Shown: in pieces, positions 6,849 through 15,107 of the stretch | Layout of the letters: the number at the start of each line of letters is the position of its first letter | How positions within the stretch are numbered: position 1 is the first letter of the stretch | Assembly (NCBI GenBank): GCA_001875365.1 | Contig: MIYX01000020.1 | Span: 1 to 40,977, forward strand | DNA length: 40,977 bases | Direction: 5' to 3' | DNA from: Marine Group III euryarchaeote CG-Epi4 | GTDB taxonomy: Archaea > Thermoplasmatota > Poseidoniia > MGIII > CG-Epi1 | The notes under the pieces: generated by a model | Told to the model about the DNA's origin: nothing | The model's database searches: none | What the model saw: only the letters and a program-made list of their open reading frames with translations | Program-made: the position numbers and the translations under genes

Positions 6849-8315
6849 ATGGAATCTGTTATTGAAGGATTAAAACCTGAAATTATATGGAGACATTTTG
6901 AATCTCTGACTCAAATCCCCAGACCATCGAAACACGAAGGAAAAGTTCTAGCCTATCTAAAGAAATTTGCTAATGAAAGAAAATTTGAAATTCGCGAAGA
7001 TGAAACTGGAAACATAGTTGTTTTGAGACCTGGAGGCGGAGGCGGAGAGAATGCCTCTACCGTTATTATTCAAAGTCATGTGGATATGGTCTGTGAAAAG
7101 AATAGAGACTCTCAGCACGATTTTATGAATGATGCACTGAAGTTATATCTTGATAATGGATGGCTAAAGGCTGATGGTACGACATTAGGTGCAGATAATG
7201 GGATTGGAGTTGCTGCTGCGATGGCGTTATTAGATTTACCAGAAAGTACACCGTTGCCTCCTCTTGAATGCTTGTTTACAGTTGATGAGGAAACTGGTTT
7301 AACCGGAGCATTTGCACTAAATGGAGAAATATTAAAAGGGAGAACTATGCTAAACCTAGATACAGAAGACTGGGGAGAAATTTGTATTGGTTGTGCAGGC
7401 GGAGGAGATTCTAGCATTTATTTACCAGTTGATTACATTGAGGCACCTGCAGATTATTTATCTTTTCAACTTTCCGTGGAGGGGCTGAAGGGAGGTCACT
7501 CTGGTGTAGATATACATGAAGAAAGGGGAAATGCAATAGTTTTCATATCTTCAATAATTGATGATATTTTAGAAAATGCTAAAATTTCTGTTGCCTCTTT
7601 AGAAGGTGGAGATAAGCATAATGCAATACCTAGAGAAGCATTTGCGCAACTTTACATTCATCCAGAATCAGTTTCAGACGCACAAAGTTCTGTAGATAAT
7701 ACAGCTAGATCTCTTAGAGATGAATTTGGCACGATGGAGCCAAACATTGATATTAAATTTACAGGTTCTAACGAGCTACCAGACAAGTGCCTTTCAGATA
7801 GTAGCCAAATGGAGCTAATAAGATTGCTAAGAACCCTACCTCATGGAGTACTCAAGTATTCTCACGAAGTGGAAGGATTAGTGGAAACTTCTAATAATTT
7901 AGCATCCGTTAAAAAAAATAACGATAATATTAACATTGTATGCTCTACAAGGTCATCAATTTCAAATGCCCTGGAGTCACAAAGAAAAAGAATAAAAATA
8001 ATGTCTGAAGCTTTCGGTGCTATAGCTGAACAAGATGAAGCATATCCTGGATGGGCACCAAACATAAATTCTCCTGTGCTGGAAACAACTACAAAAATAT
8101 ATACTGAATTACTTGGTAAAGAACCACACATATGCGCTATACATGCTGGGCTGGAATGCGGTGTGATAGGAGAAAAAGTTAAAGGTATGGATATGGTTTC
8201 TTTTGGCCCTACAATAAAGGGACCTCACTCTCCTGATGAAAGAGTCGAAATTTCTTCTGTAGCTAAATTTTGGGATTTATTGCTTAAAATACTAAATGAA
8301 CTTTCAAAGAAGTGA
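6849..8315 (+). CDS. pepD: Aminoacyl-histidine dipeptidase (PepD-like, M20 family)
   Basis: A 488-residue zinc peptidase of the M20C type, the usual length for PepD (Xaa-His dipeptidase / carnosinase-like). Metal and catalytic motifs in order are QSHVDMV (about residue 80), LGADNGIGVA (about 115), VDEETGLTGA (about 145), LDTEDWGE and a C-terminal GPTIKGPHSPDER. The GGHSGVDIHEERGNA stretch begins the lid/dimerisation domain. No signal peptide, so it works on imported peptides in the cytoplasm. Together with the other protein-using genes it fits a peptide-consuming heterotroph. The Nudix gene begins 3 nt after its stop. Confidence 0.93.
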   Translation: MESVIEGLKPEIIWRHFESLTQIPRPSKHEGKVLAYLKKFANERKFEIREDETGNIVVLRPGGGGGENASTVIIQSHVDMVCEKNRDSQHDFMNDALKLYLDNGWLKADGTTLGADNGIGVAAAMALLDLPESTPLPPLECLFTVDEETGLTGAFALNGEILKGRTMLNLDTEDWGEICIGCAGGGDSSIYLPVDYIEAPADYLSFQLSVEGLKGGHSGVDIHEERGNAIVFISSIIDDILENAKISVASLEGGDKHNAIPREAFAQLYIHPESVSDAQSSVDNTARSLRDEFGTMEPNIDIKFTGSNELPDKCLSDSSQMELIRLLRTLPHGVLKYSHEVEGLVETSNNLASVKKNNDNINIVCSTRSSISNALESQRKRIKIMSEAFGAIAEQDEAYPGWAPNINSPVLETTTKIYTELLGKEPHICAIHAGLECGVIGEKVKGMDMVSFGPTIKGPHSPDERVEISSVAKFWDLLLKILNELSKK

Positions 8316-8318
8316 AAC

Positions 8319-8969
8319 TTGATTAAAAACATTAGAGATAATTTAGAAATAGAATTACCTGGAATAAAATCATGGAATCGAATGGCTGTTGAGCCAATAC
8401 AAAACAACAGAAACATTAATGAAAGAAGAATAAACTACAAAGAATGGTCATCTAAAGAAAATGTAAGAAATATGAAAAAAGCGGCTGTGCTAGTTTGCTT
8501 TTTTAGAAAAGATGAAGAATATTATTTCCCGTTAATAAAACGTCCCATGCATGATAGGAATCATCCTGGCCAGATTGCTTTACCTGGCGGATCTATGGAA
8601 ATAAATGAAACTTTGGAGACAACTGCCTTAAGAGAATCTTTTGAAGAAGTCGGAATAAAACCTAATGATGTCAAGATTATTGGTCAAATGACGCCGTTGC
8701 CGGTCCCTATTTCAAATTATATGATATATCCGTTTATAGGGACTACTGAAATTGAACCTAACTGGAAACTAAATAAGAAAGAAGTTGATGACCTTATTAT
8801 ACTGAAATTCACTGATCTTGTTAGATCAGATAATGGATACTACGAAGACTGGAAGCGTGAAGAGAATCAAATTAGAGTACCTATTTTCAAAATTATGAAT
8901 ATACATATATGGGGAGCTACGGCCGCAGTTCTAAGTGAATTAATTGATTTAAGTAAAAAAACTAACTAA
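8319..8969 (+). CDS. Nudix hydrolase, CoA-pyrophosphatase-like
   Basis: A 216-residue protein from TTG 8319, 3 nt after the dipeptidase stop; ATG codons further in are possible alternatives. The Nudix box is complete: a GGSMEINETLETTALRE segment followed by SFEEVGI. It is preceded by HPGQIALPGG, the extension typical of the CoA pyrophosphatase (NudL/UPF0035) subgroup. That group cleaves CoA and acyl-CoA to phosphopantetheine and ADP, so CoA turnover is the likely role. The substrate is inferred from the subgroup motif. It converges with the prepilin peptidase gene, overlapping it by 8 nt. Confidence 0.88.
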   Translation: MIKNIRDNLEIELPGIKSWNRMAVEPIQNNRNINERRINYKEWSSKENVRNMKKAAVLVCFFRKDEEYYFPLIKRPMHDRNHPGQIALPGGSMEINETLETTALRESFEEVGIKPNDVKIIGQMTPLPVPISNYMIYPFIGTTEIEPNWKLNKKEVDDLIILKFTDLVRSDNGYYEDWKREENQIRVPIFKIMNIHIWGATAAVLSELIDLSKKTN

Positions 8970-9909
8970 ACAAAGAATTCAATGGCTGAACTATGTTAGA
9001 AGAAAAAATATCTCCAAAGAAGGCCGTAATTACAAAAGATAATGCTAGTGGAATAATATAAGGTATTTTGAGTGTTACCCATGGATAATCTATGCCCTCA
9101 TCTTCCAATCTGTTCCAGTCTTTATCAGAATCTGATTTATGCTTAACAAAAGCTACCATCACTACTCTTTTCCCAACAACTTGCTGCATAGGCCAAACAA
9201 AACTTTCTTTAGCCCTATTTAATTCCATTTTTGTACCGAAAAAAATTTGAAAGAATGGACTTTCAATATTGCCTTTGATTATATTAAAAATAGCTAAACA
9301 AATTGGAATAAAAAGATAAATTAAAAGAGAATTCATAAAAATTACAAAAGGATATGGAAAGCCCCTATCATCGAAAGCAGTCAATGAATCATCAGTAAAA
9401 GTTATTGAAAAAGGAGTGATTAAGCTAATCGCCATAATTGCTTTGACATCAGCCCCTCCTATGGTAGGGCCAAAATAAAACCAAATATACATTAAAATCA
9501 TTAAAAAGGGAATTGAAATAAAATCTAGCAATTGATAATTGTTCTTTGAAATATCATCTGAGTCAAAGTTAAAAAAGAAATATATCGAACATAAAATTGC
9601 CAAATACTGACTTGATTTCCAGAGCATTGCTTGATTCTTATCTAAAATATATTCATCAACAAATGAATTGAAAAAAAGTGTGAAAGTAGCAAAAAGTAAA
9701 GCCCAAAGGTATAATCCATAGTCTTCCCAAATTGTTGAAAGTTCATAAATTAATAAAACTGAACCTAAAATCCCACCATAAATCCATACTAGATTAGGAA
9801 CTCTGCGAGTTTTTAGATCTGACCAAGAACCATATGAAAGCATGACAAAACCAATTAAAAAACGTAAAATATCAATATTGGCCATACTACCATATTGTAG
9901 TGACTGCAT
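8962..9909 (-). CDS. Archaeal prepilin peptidase (A24 family)
   Basis: This membrane aspartyl protease removes class III signal peptides from pilins or archaellins. The 315-residue protein has about six hydrophobic segments and both catalytic aspartates: D31 in SWSDLKTRRVPN, and D154 in GPTIGGADVKAIMAI (the GxGD motif written GGAD). A soluble loop (about residues 220-275, with SDSDKDWNRLEDEG) precedes the final helix. The length exceeds that of small PibD/FlaK enzymes. The start could be Met1 or Met9 (MANIDILRF); AT-rich TATA candidates fit either. No pilin or secretion ATPase lies in this window. Confidence 0.87.
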   Translation of the reverse strand: MQSLQYGSMANIDILRFLIGFVMLSYGSWSDLKTRRVPNLVWIYGGILGSVLLIYELSTIWEDYGLYLWALLFATFTLFFNSFVDEYILDKNQAMLWKSSQYLAILCSIYFFFNFDSDDISKNNYQLLDFISIPFLMILMYIWFYFGPTIGGADVKAIMAISLITPFSITFTDDSLTAFDDRGFPYPFVIFMNSLLIYLFIPICLAIFNIIKGNIESPFFQIFFGTKMELNRAKESFVWPMQQVVGKRVVMVAFVKHKSDSDKDWNRLEDEGIDYPWVTLKIPYIIPLALSFVITAFFGDIFSSNIVQPLNSLFS

Positions 9910-9946
9910 ATTAATATATGTTTAATCATAAACTTATTGAATATAT

Positions 9947-9954
9947 TTTATATA
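9947..9954 (+). promoter_or_regulatory. TATA box for the PH-like membrane protein
   Basis: TTTATATA is centred 24-25 nt upstream of GTG 9975. This supports GTG as the start of a leaderless mRNA; the overlapping ATG at 9973 is in another frame and stops after two codons. Confidence 0.5.
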
Positions 9955-9974
9955 CTAAACGAAGTTAGTGCAAT

Positions 9975-11654
9975 GTGGATTTAAGAGAGCAATTGTTGCC
10001 CCGTGAAAAGATTTTAAGCGAATATAAAAATTTGCTTGTTGAAAATAAAAAAGGAAATGCGTATCTTACTAATAAAAGATTATTTTTATCTACTAAAAAT
10101 AATTTATGGAATTTCCACACAAAAGATATAAAATATATAGGAAGAATGAATAATCCTCGTTTTTCATGGATATGGCAACTTCCTATTTCGTTGATGATTT
10201 TATTTAGTATTTTATGGGGCTATACTTTACTATTTCTAATTTGCATTATACTGTCTGCAGCTAGACAATATCTAAAGATAGACAGTTTAGAAATTGGTTT
10301 GGAAAATAAAAAATGGACTTTGTCTGATGATAATCTGCAGCTTGATGAAATGGTTCTTCAAATTCAAACAAACGAAGTGACTGGATTGCAAAAAAGCGAA
10401 GGTAAACCGATAGTAGACGCTGAAGAAGAACAAATCTCAAAGATAGAAATCAATATTGTAGGTGAAAATGAATCTGGGCCTCTTAGATCTGCGTGGTTAT
10501 CTCTTTCATTTGCCTTTCTGTTCTACTATCTGAATTCATTTAGCGATTCTGGAAGCGTATGGCTTTTTGTTCTTTTAATCTCGGCTTTGTGCTCATACAT
10601 CATATACAAAGACAGAAGAAATACCAATGCAATGAGAAATGTTGAACCTGAAGATGGTATTATACGTAAAGTTTGGTATTTTATTCTGAATAAACTGCAA
10701 ATTAAGATAATAAGAGCTAATTTTTCTCTGAACATATTTAATAAACAAGTGGAAGTGAGAAATTTGGGATATTTACTAAGTTCTATAATTCTACTTTTGG
10801 CATTCACTTCTACTCACATTAATTCAAACCTTATTCCAATGCTATTTGGTATTTCACTTGGAACTACAGTTTACATGGCAGGAAGATGTTTCGCAGGTGT
10901 ACCCCGGCCGCGTAACCGAATGATTGCAAGAACCTTTGTTTGTTCAATAATAGCTATATGCGTAGTTCTCCCATGCCTAAGTCTTACGCCTTTGTACATA
11001 CCTGCAAATGCAATACTTTCATCGGAATATTTGGATGAAGGAAGTGGAAATGGTTGGAAGAAATCATATTCACAACTTGATGAGTATGGTCTCGGATTGG
11101 CATCTACAAGCATCTATCTTTATGCTGATGATGCGAGAGACGATGAAGGAAATGATGATGGATATCCGGCTATTTTATTTGTTATCGTTTTAAAAGTACC
11201 ATTTGAAGTAGATGAAGCTGTTCCTTTGGACATCCTAAACGATCAATTTCAGAAAATGGCATTAGAGCAAGACATTGAACTAGATTCTGAATTGGAGAGT
11301 GGAAAACGTGAAACTGCGCAAGGTTATGAAACTGAGTATATCATATACAACGGAACTACAAAAACTGAAAGAATAGGAACTGAAGAAATAAATTATAAAG
11401 TAACAAAGGGGTCCGAATCAAGATATATTGGTGAAGTTTGGAAAGCTCCTGAATATAATTTACTTGTTGTTTCAATGGGAATTGGTATTATCTCATCTGA
11501 AACTATCAACGAAGATACTGGAATTGAACCTATTGACGACTTAGTAGACGACCTTATTCCAAATCCAACAGACACAACTGATGAAAAGAATTGGAACGAA
11601 ATGATAGATTTAATTCCTGAAATTAATTGCTATCAAAAAGATTGGAAAGCCTAA
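9975..11654 (+). CDS. Multi-pass membrane protein with N-terminal PH/GRAM-like domain, function unknown
   Basis: A 559-residue protein starting at GTG 9975. Residues about 1-60 resemble a PH/GRAM-type module (GNAYLTNKRLFLSTKNN). Two close helices follow (about 70-100), then a polar region, then helix pairs near 175-210, 268-305 and 315-345. The last 200 residues are an acidic soluble domain with YADDARDDEGNDDG and many Glu/Asp, probably outside the cell. I do not recognise a named family for the whole. It is read convergently towards a minus-strand mini-ORF whose stop overlaps its own by 3 nt. Confidence 0.7.
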   Translation: MDLREQLLPREKILSEYKNLLVENKKGNAYLTNKRLFLSTKNNLWNFHTKDIKYIGRMNNPRFSWIWQLPISLMILFSILWGYTLLFLICIILSAARQYLKIDSLEIGLENKKWTLSDDNLQLDEMVLQIQTNEVTGLQKSEGKPIVDAEEEQISKIEINIVGENESGPLRSAWLSLSFAFLFYYLNSFSDSGSVWLFVLLISALCSYIIYKDRRNTNAMRNVEPEDGIIRKVWYFILNKLQIKIIRANFSLNIFNKQVEVRNLGYLLSSIILLLAFTSTHINSNLIPMLFGISLGTTVYMAGRCFAGVPRPRNRMIARTFVCSIIAICVVLPCLSLTPLYIPANAILSSEYLDEGSGNGWKKSYSQLDEYGLGLASTSIYLYADDARDDEGNDDGYPAILFVIVLKVPFEVDEAVPLDILNDQFQKMALEQDIELDSELESGKRETAQGYETEYIIYNGTTKTERIGTEEINYKVTKGSESRYIGEVWKAPEYNLLVVSMGIGIISSETINEDTGIEPIDDLVDDLIPNPTDTTDEKNWNEMIDLIPEINCYQKDWKA

Positions 11655-11818
11655 TTCTTATCTATTACTAAATTTTTTTTCAACGGAAAAGAAACAAATT
11701 CTCCTTCCCATTTAACTTCAGAGTCTTCGTCTAATAATCCTGCTGAAACTAATTTGTTCATCATCATTTCCGCATCCTCTTTTGGTACTTTCAAATACTG
11801 TCTTTCATCTTCGCTCAT
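11651..11818 (-). CDS. Mini-protein resembling the N-terminal (D1) domain of archaeal Trm5
   Basis: A 55-residue reading frame, ATG at 11816-11818 and stop TAG at 11651-11653. The start lies 1 nt after the stop of the aldehyde dehydrogenase gene, so it is probably co-transcribed. The pattern YLKVPKEDAEMMMNKLVSAG, then LLDEDSEVKWEGEFVSFPL, is like the first 50 residues of archaeal Trm5 (tRNA m1G37 methyltransferase), for example the KHGEQTRRILIENNLLN region of the methanogen protein. The methyltransferase part is absent and the opposite-strand gene occupies the space. It is either a stand-alone D1 domain or a gene remnant. The match is from memory. Confidence 0.6.
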   Translation of the reverse strand: MSEDERQYLKVPKEDAEMMMNKLVSAGLLDEDSEVKWEGEFVSFPLKKNLVIDKN

Positions 11819-11819
11819 A

Positions 11820-13331
11820 TTACCCAAATTCTATTCCTTGTGCTAGTGGTAAATCATCTGACCAATTAAGCGTATTGGTCTGTCTTCGCATATAAACCTT
11901 CCAAGAATCCGAACCTGCTTCTCTACCTCCTCCTGTATCTTTCTCTCCACCAAAGGCTCCACCAATTTCAGCGCCGCTTGTTCCTATGTTTACGTTAGCA
12001 ATTCCACAATCACTTCCTGAATGACTTAAAAACTTTTCAACTGATTGCATATCTTTAGTAAATATCGATGATGATAAACCCTGATCAACTGAATTATGAT
12101 ATTCTATCGCCTCTTCTAAATCATCGAATTCAAATAAGTACAAAATAGGTGCAAATGTTTCTTCCCGAACAATTTTCATTCCCATATCTGCCTTTACAAT
12201 AGTAGGCTCAACATAAAAACCATCAGTTTGAATTACATTGCCTCCACAAAGAATCTCTCCCTTTTCTTTCCTAATTATTCCCAATGCATCGCTGTAATCT
12301 TGAACTGCCTTTTGATCGACTAAAGGACCGACTAAAGTATCTGAATCTAATGGATTTCCTATCTTTATTTGAGAATATGATGATATTAATTTTTCGGTAA
12401 TCGCAGATGAAATGGATTTATGTAAAAATAACCGACGTGTAGAGGTACAACGCTGACCTGAAGTACCAACTGCCCCAAACAAAATGGCTCTAAGTACTAG
12501 CTCAGGATCTGAATCAGGCATTACAATTATTGCATTGTTTCCTCCTAATTCCAAAAGTGATCGTCCTAAACGTTTAGCTACAGCTTCGCCAATCTTACGC
12601 CCCATGTGACAAGAGCCCGTTGCTGAAACAAGCGGTATACGTTTATCATGAACTAATAATTCTCCTACATCTCTGCTAGAGCCAACAAGCAATGACATTA
12701 CGCCATCCCAACCTAACGGAGTCATAACCTCGTTAACAATTTTTTGAATGGCAATAGCTGTAAGTGGTGTCTTGGATGAGGGCTTCCAAACCATTACATC
12801 GCCGCAAACTGCAGCAATCATTGCATTCCAGGCCCAAACTGCACCAGGGAAATTAAAAGCTGTAACGATACCTACAGCACCTAGTGGATGCCACTGCTCA
12901 TACATCCTGTGATTTGGTCTTTCTGAGTGCATAGTTTTCCCGTAAAGCTGCCGACTTAATCCAACAGCATAATCTGCAATATCTATCATCTCCTGGACTT
13001 CACCTTCTCCTTCTGCTTGAATCTTACCCATTTCCCAAGATATTAATTTACCAAGAGAGATCTTATGCTTACGAAAGGCATTAGCTAAATTCCTAACAAC
13101 TTCTCCTCTTTTAGGGGCAGGTTCCATTCTCCATTTATTAAAAATCTCTGTAGAACTTTGCATTATATTCTCATAATCACCTGGATTACATTGTCTAACC
13201 TTTGCAATTAACGTTCCATTTACTGGAGTTATGCAATCCAAATCACTTCCAGAGCCTAACCACCTATCTGAATAGCCTCCCAAATTTACATCTTCAATTC
13301 CTAATTCATCCAAGAAATCCAGTTTTGTCAT
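11820..13331 (-). CDS. Aldehyde dehydrogenase, antiquitin (ALDH7A1) type
   Basis: A 503-residue NAD(P)-dependent aldehyde dehydrogenase. Landmarks are FNFPGAVWAWN and WKPSSKTPLT (cofactor site), LLELGGNN (general base Glu), GTSGQRCTSTRRL (catalytic Cys), EETFAPILY, and the C-terminal SGAEIGGAFGGEKDTGGGRE plus DSWKVYMRRQTNTLN. The last two are diagnostic of antiquitin, the alpha-aminoadipate semialdehyde dehydrogenase of lysine breakdown. Lysine degradation is therefore the most likely role; related betaine or aldehyde detoxification roles are possible. No other lysine-pathway gene is in the window. The mini-ORF at 11651-11818 follows it directly. Confidence 0.92.
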   Translation of the reverse strand: MTKLDFLDELGIEDVNLGGYSDRWLGSGSDLDCITPVNGTLIAKVRQCNPGDYENIMQSSTEIFNKWRMEPAPKRGEVVRNLANAFRKHKISLGKLISWEMGKIQAEGEGEVQEMIDIADYAVGLSRQLYGKTMHSERPNHRMYEQWHPLGAVGIVTAFNFPGAVWAWNAMIAAVCGDVMVWKPSSKTPLTAIAIQKIVNEVMTPLGWDGVMSLLVGSSRDVGELLVHDKRIPLVSATGSCHMGRKIGEAVAKRLGRSLLELGGNNAIIVMPDSDPELVLRAILFGAVGTSGQRCTSTRRLFLHKSISSAITEKLISSYSQIKIGNPLDSDTLVGPLVDQKAVQDYSDALGIIRKEKGEILCGGNVIQTDGFYVEPTIVKADMGMKIVREETFAPILYLFEFDDLEEAIEYHNSVDQGLSSSIFTKDMQSVEKFLSHSGSDCGIANVNIGTSGAEIGGAFGGEKDTGGGREAGSDSWKVYMRRQTNTLNWSDDLPLAQGIEFG

Positions 13332-13405
13332 AGAAGTGCATAGAGAGCTACAATAAAGAACTTAATTGCACTAATCATTTTTAATTGCCCACCTTTTACA
13401 AGATT

Positions 13406-14086
13406 ATGATAGTTGAAAATTCTGAACTTCAAGGATATGACGAAGCTCAAAAAGAAATGATGGATGAAAACTGCATTATAGTAGATAAAAATGACCATAT
13501 TGTAGGTAGAGATTCAAAAGTGAACTGTCATCTTAATGAGGGAAAATTGCACCGAGCTTTCAGCGTTTTAATTTTCGATTCTGCCGATAGATTATTGATA
13601 CAACAAAGAGCCAACGAAAAAATAACTTTTCCCTCTATTTGGGCTAATAGCTGCTGTAGTCACCCCCTTTACCAAAATGGCGAGGAAGAAGATGTCAAAG
13701 GCGCAAAAAAAGCCGCTGTCAGAAAATTGACACAAGAACTTGGAATACTCCCTAGTGAAATTCAATCTGAAGATTTAAATTTTATTACTAAAATGCACTA
13801 CAAGGCTAGAGCTGATCAAAAATGGATTGAGCATGAAGTAGATTATATTTTTGCTTTAAAGAAAGATGTAAAAATTGATCCAAATCCTAACGAAATACAA
13901 AGAACTAAATACGTCGACGTAAAAGAATTAAACGAACTCTTTGAAAAGTCTAATGACAATGGTGTTGAAATAGGACCTTGGTTCAGGTTAATAAGAGATA
14001 ATTTTCTTAATGAGATATGGAAAAGTTTAGATTCTTTAGACGCTATTAGTGATAATAAAGTTCATCACATGGGAGAAGTAAAATGA
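13406..14086 (+). CDS. idi: Isopentenyl-diphosphate delta-isomerase, type 1
   Basis: It interconverts isopentenyl and dimethylallyl diphosphate, supplying the primer for isoprenoid lipids. From ATG 13406 it is 226 residues. The TTG at 13385 would add seven residues and lies within the likely promoter. Type 1 features are VNCHLNEGKLHRAFSVLIF (metal-binding His), LLIQQRANEKITFPSIW, the catalytic Cys in WANSCCSHPL, and WIEHEVDYIF with the catalytic Glu region. It overlaps the next gene by 4 nt (ATGA). Many archaea instead carry the unrelated FMN-dependent type 2 enzyme. Confidence 0.94.
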   Translation: MIVENSELQGYDEAQKEMMDENCIIVDKNDHIVGRDSKVNCHLNEGKLHRAFSVLIFDSADRLLIQQRANEKITFPSIWANSCCSHPLYQNGEEEDVKGAKKAAVRKLTQELGILPSEIQSEDLNFITKMHYKARADQKWIEHEVDYIFALKKDVKIDPNPNEIQRTKYVDVKELNELFEKSNDNGVEIGPWFRLIRDNFLNEIWKSLDSLDAISDNKVHHMGEVK

Positions 14087-15066
14087 GTATAAAAATCAAA
14101 TTAGCTGAAAAAGCAAAGGATGTTGAGAAGGCCCTAAACGAGTACTTGGTCGTACGAGAACCGAAAAAATTATACGAAGCTATGGCCCATATACCTCTTG
14201 CCGGTGGAAAACGTCTCCGTCCGGTTATGGCTCAACTTACTTGTGAAATGGTTGGAGGAGATGGAAGTAATGCAATTCCATTTGCCGCTGCGCTTGAAAT
14301 AATCCATAATTTTACTTTAATCCATGATGATGTAATGGACGATGACGACCTTAGGCACGGGGTTTCAGCTTGTCATACCATTTACGGATTACCTACTGCA
14401 ATTCTCGCTGGCGATTCTCTTTTTGCATATGCGTTTGAAATGATTACAGAAAGCGATGTGAGTGACAACGTTAAAACTGAATTGGTGAGGCATACTGCGT
14501 ATACGGTTAGAAGAATTGCTGAAGGCCAACAAATGGATATTAATTTCGAAGATGAAGAGACTGTAAATCCAGAGCTTTATCTGGAGATGATCAGATTAAA
14601 AACTTCCATACTTTTTGGTTCAGCTGCATATGGTGGAGCTCTTATTGGAGGTAAAAATATCGATGAGGCAAATGAACTTCGACAAATGGCAATATGGGTT
14701 GGCTTAGGATTTCAAATCTGGGATGACTACTTAGATGCAACAGCGCCTGCTGAAGTTCTTGGAAAACCGTCAGGTTCAGATATACGGCAGGGAAAGAGAA
14801 CTCTTTTGGTTATTGAAGCTTTAAATCGAACAGACAATAGTGAAAGAAAAGAGCTTATTAGAATACTAGATGACACTAATAATACTGATAAAGATGTAAA
14901 AAGAGCTGTCGAAATTATATCCGGTTGCGGAGCACTTGACAATTGCCGCGAACAAGCTTTAGAATATCTTGACGGTGCTAAAAAAACAATTAAAAAGTAT
15001 CCACAAGGTGAAGCTAGAACTATGCTAGAAGAACTACTGGAGTATATGGTTACGAGAGGGCATTAA
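14083..15066 (+). CDS. Geranylgeranyl / polyprenyl diphosphate synthase
   Basis: This trans-prenyltransferase of 327 residues extends allylic diphosphates with isopentenyl diphosphate, giving the C20 chains of archaeal ether lipids. Motifs are GGKRLRPVMAQL (substrate-binding Arg), the first aspartate-rich motif in LIHDDVMDDDDLRHG, a MIRLKTSILFGSA segment, and the second aspartate-rich motif in GFQIWDDYLDA, followed by GKPSGSDIRQGKRTL. It is translationally coupled to the isomerase gene by a 4-nt overlap, so substrate supply and chain extension are made together. Exact product length (C15, C20 or longer) cannot be read safely from sequence alone. Confidence 0.94.
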   Translation: MSIKIKLAEKAKDVEKALNEYLVVREPKKLYEAMAHIPLAGGKRLRPVMAQLTCEMVGGDGSNAIPFAAALEIIHNFTLIHDDVMDDDDLRHGVSACHTIYGLPTAILAGDSLFAYAFEMITESDVSDNVKTELVRHTAYTVRRIAEGQQMDINFEDEETVNPELYLEMIRLKTSILFGSAAYGGALIGGKNIDEANELRQMAIWVGLGFQIWDDYLDATAPAEVLGKPSGSDIRQGKRTLLVIEALNRTDNSERKELIRILDDTNNTDKDVKRAVEIISGCGALDNCREQALEYLDGAKKTIKKYPQGEARTMLEELLEYMVTRGH

Positions 15067-15107
15067 CCTACCTAATCGCCTAAATACAGGTTACAAATAA
15101 GACTACA

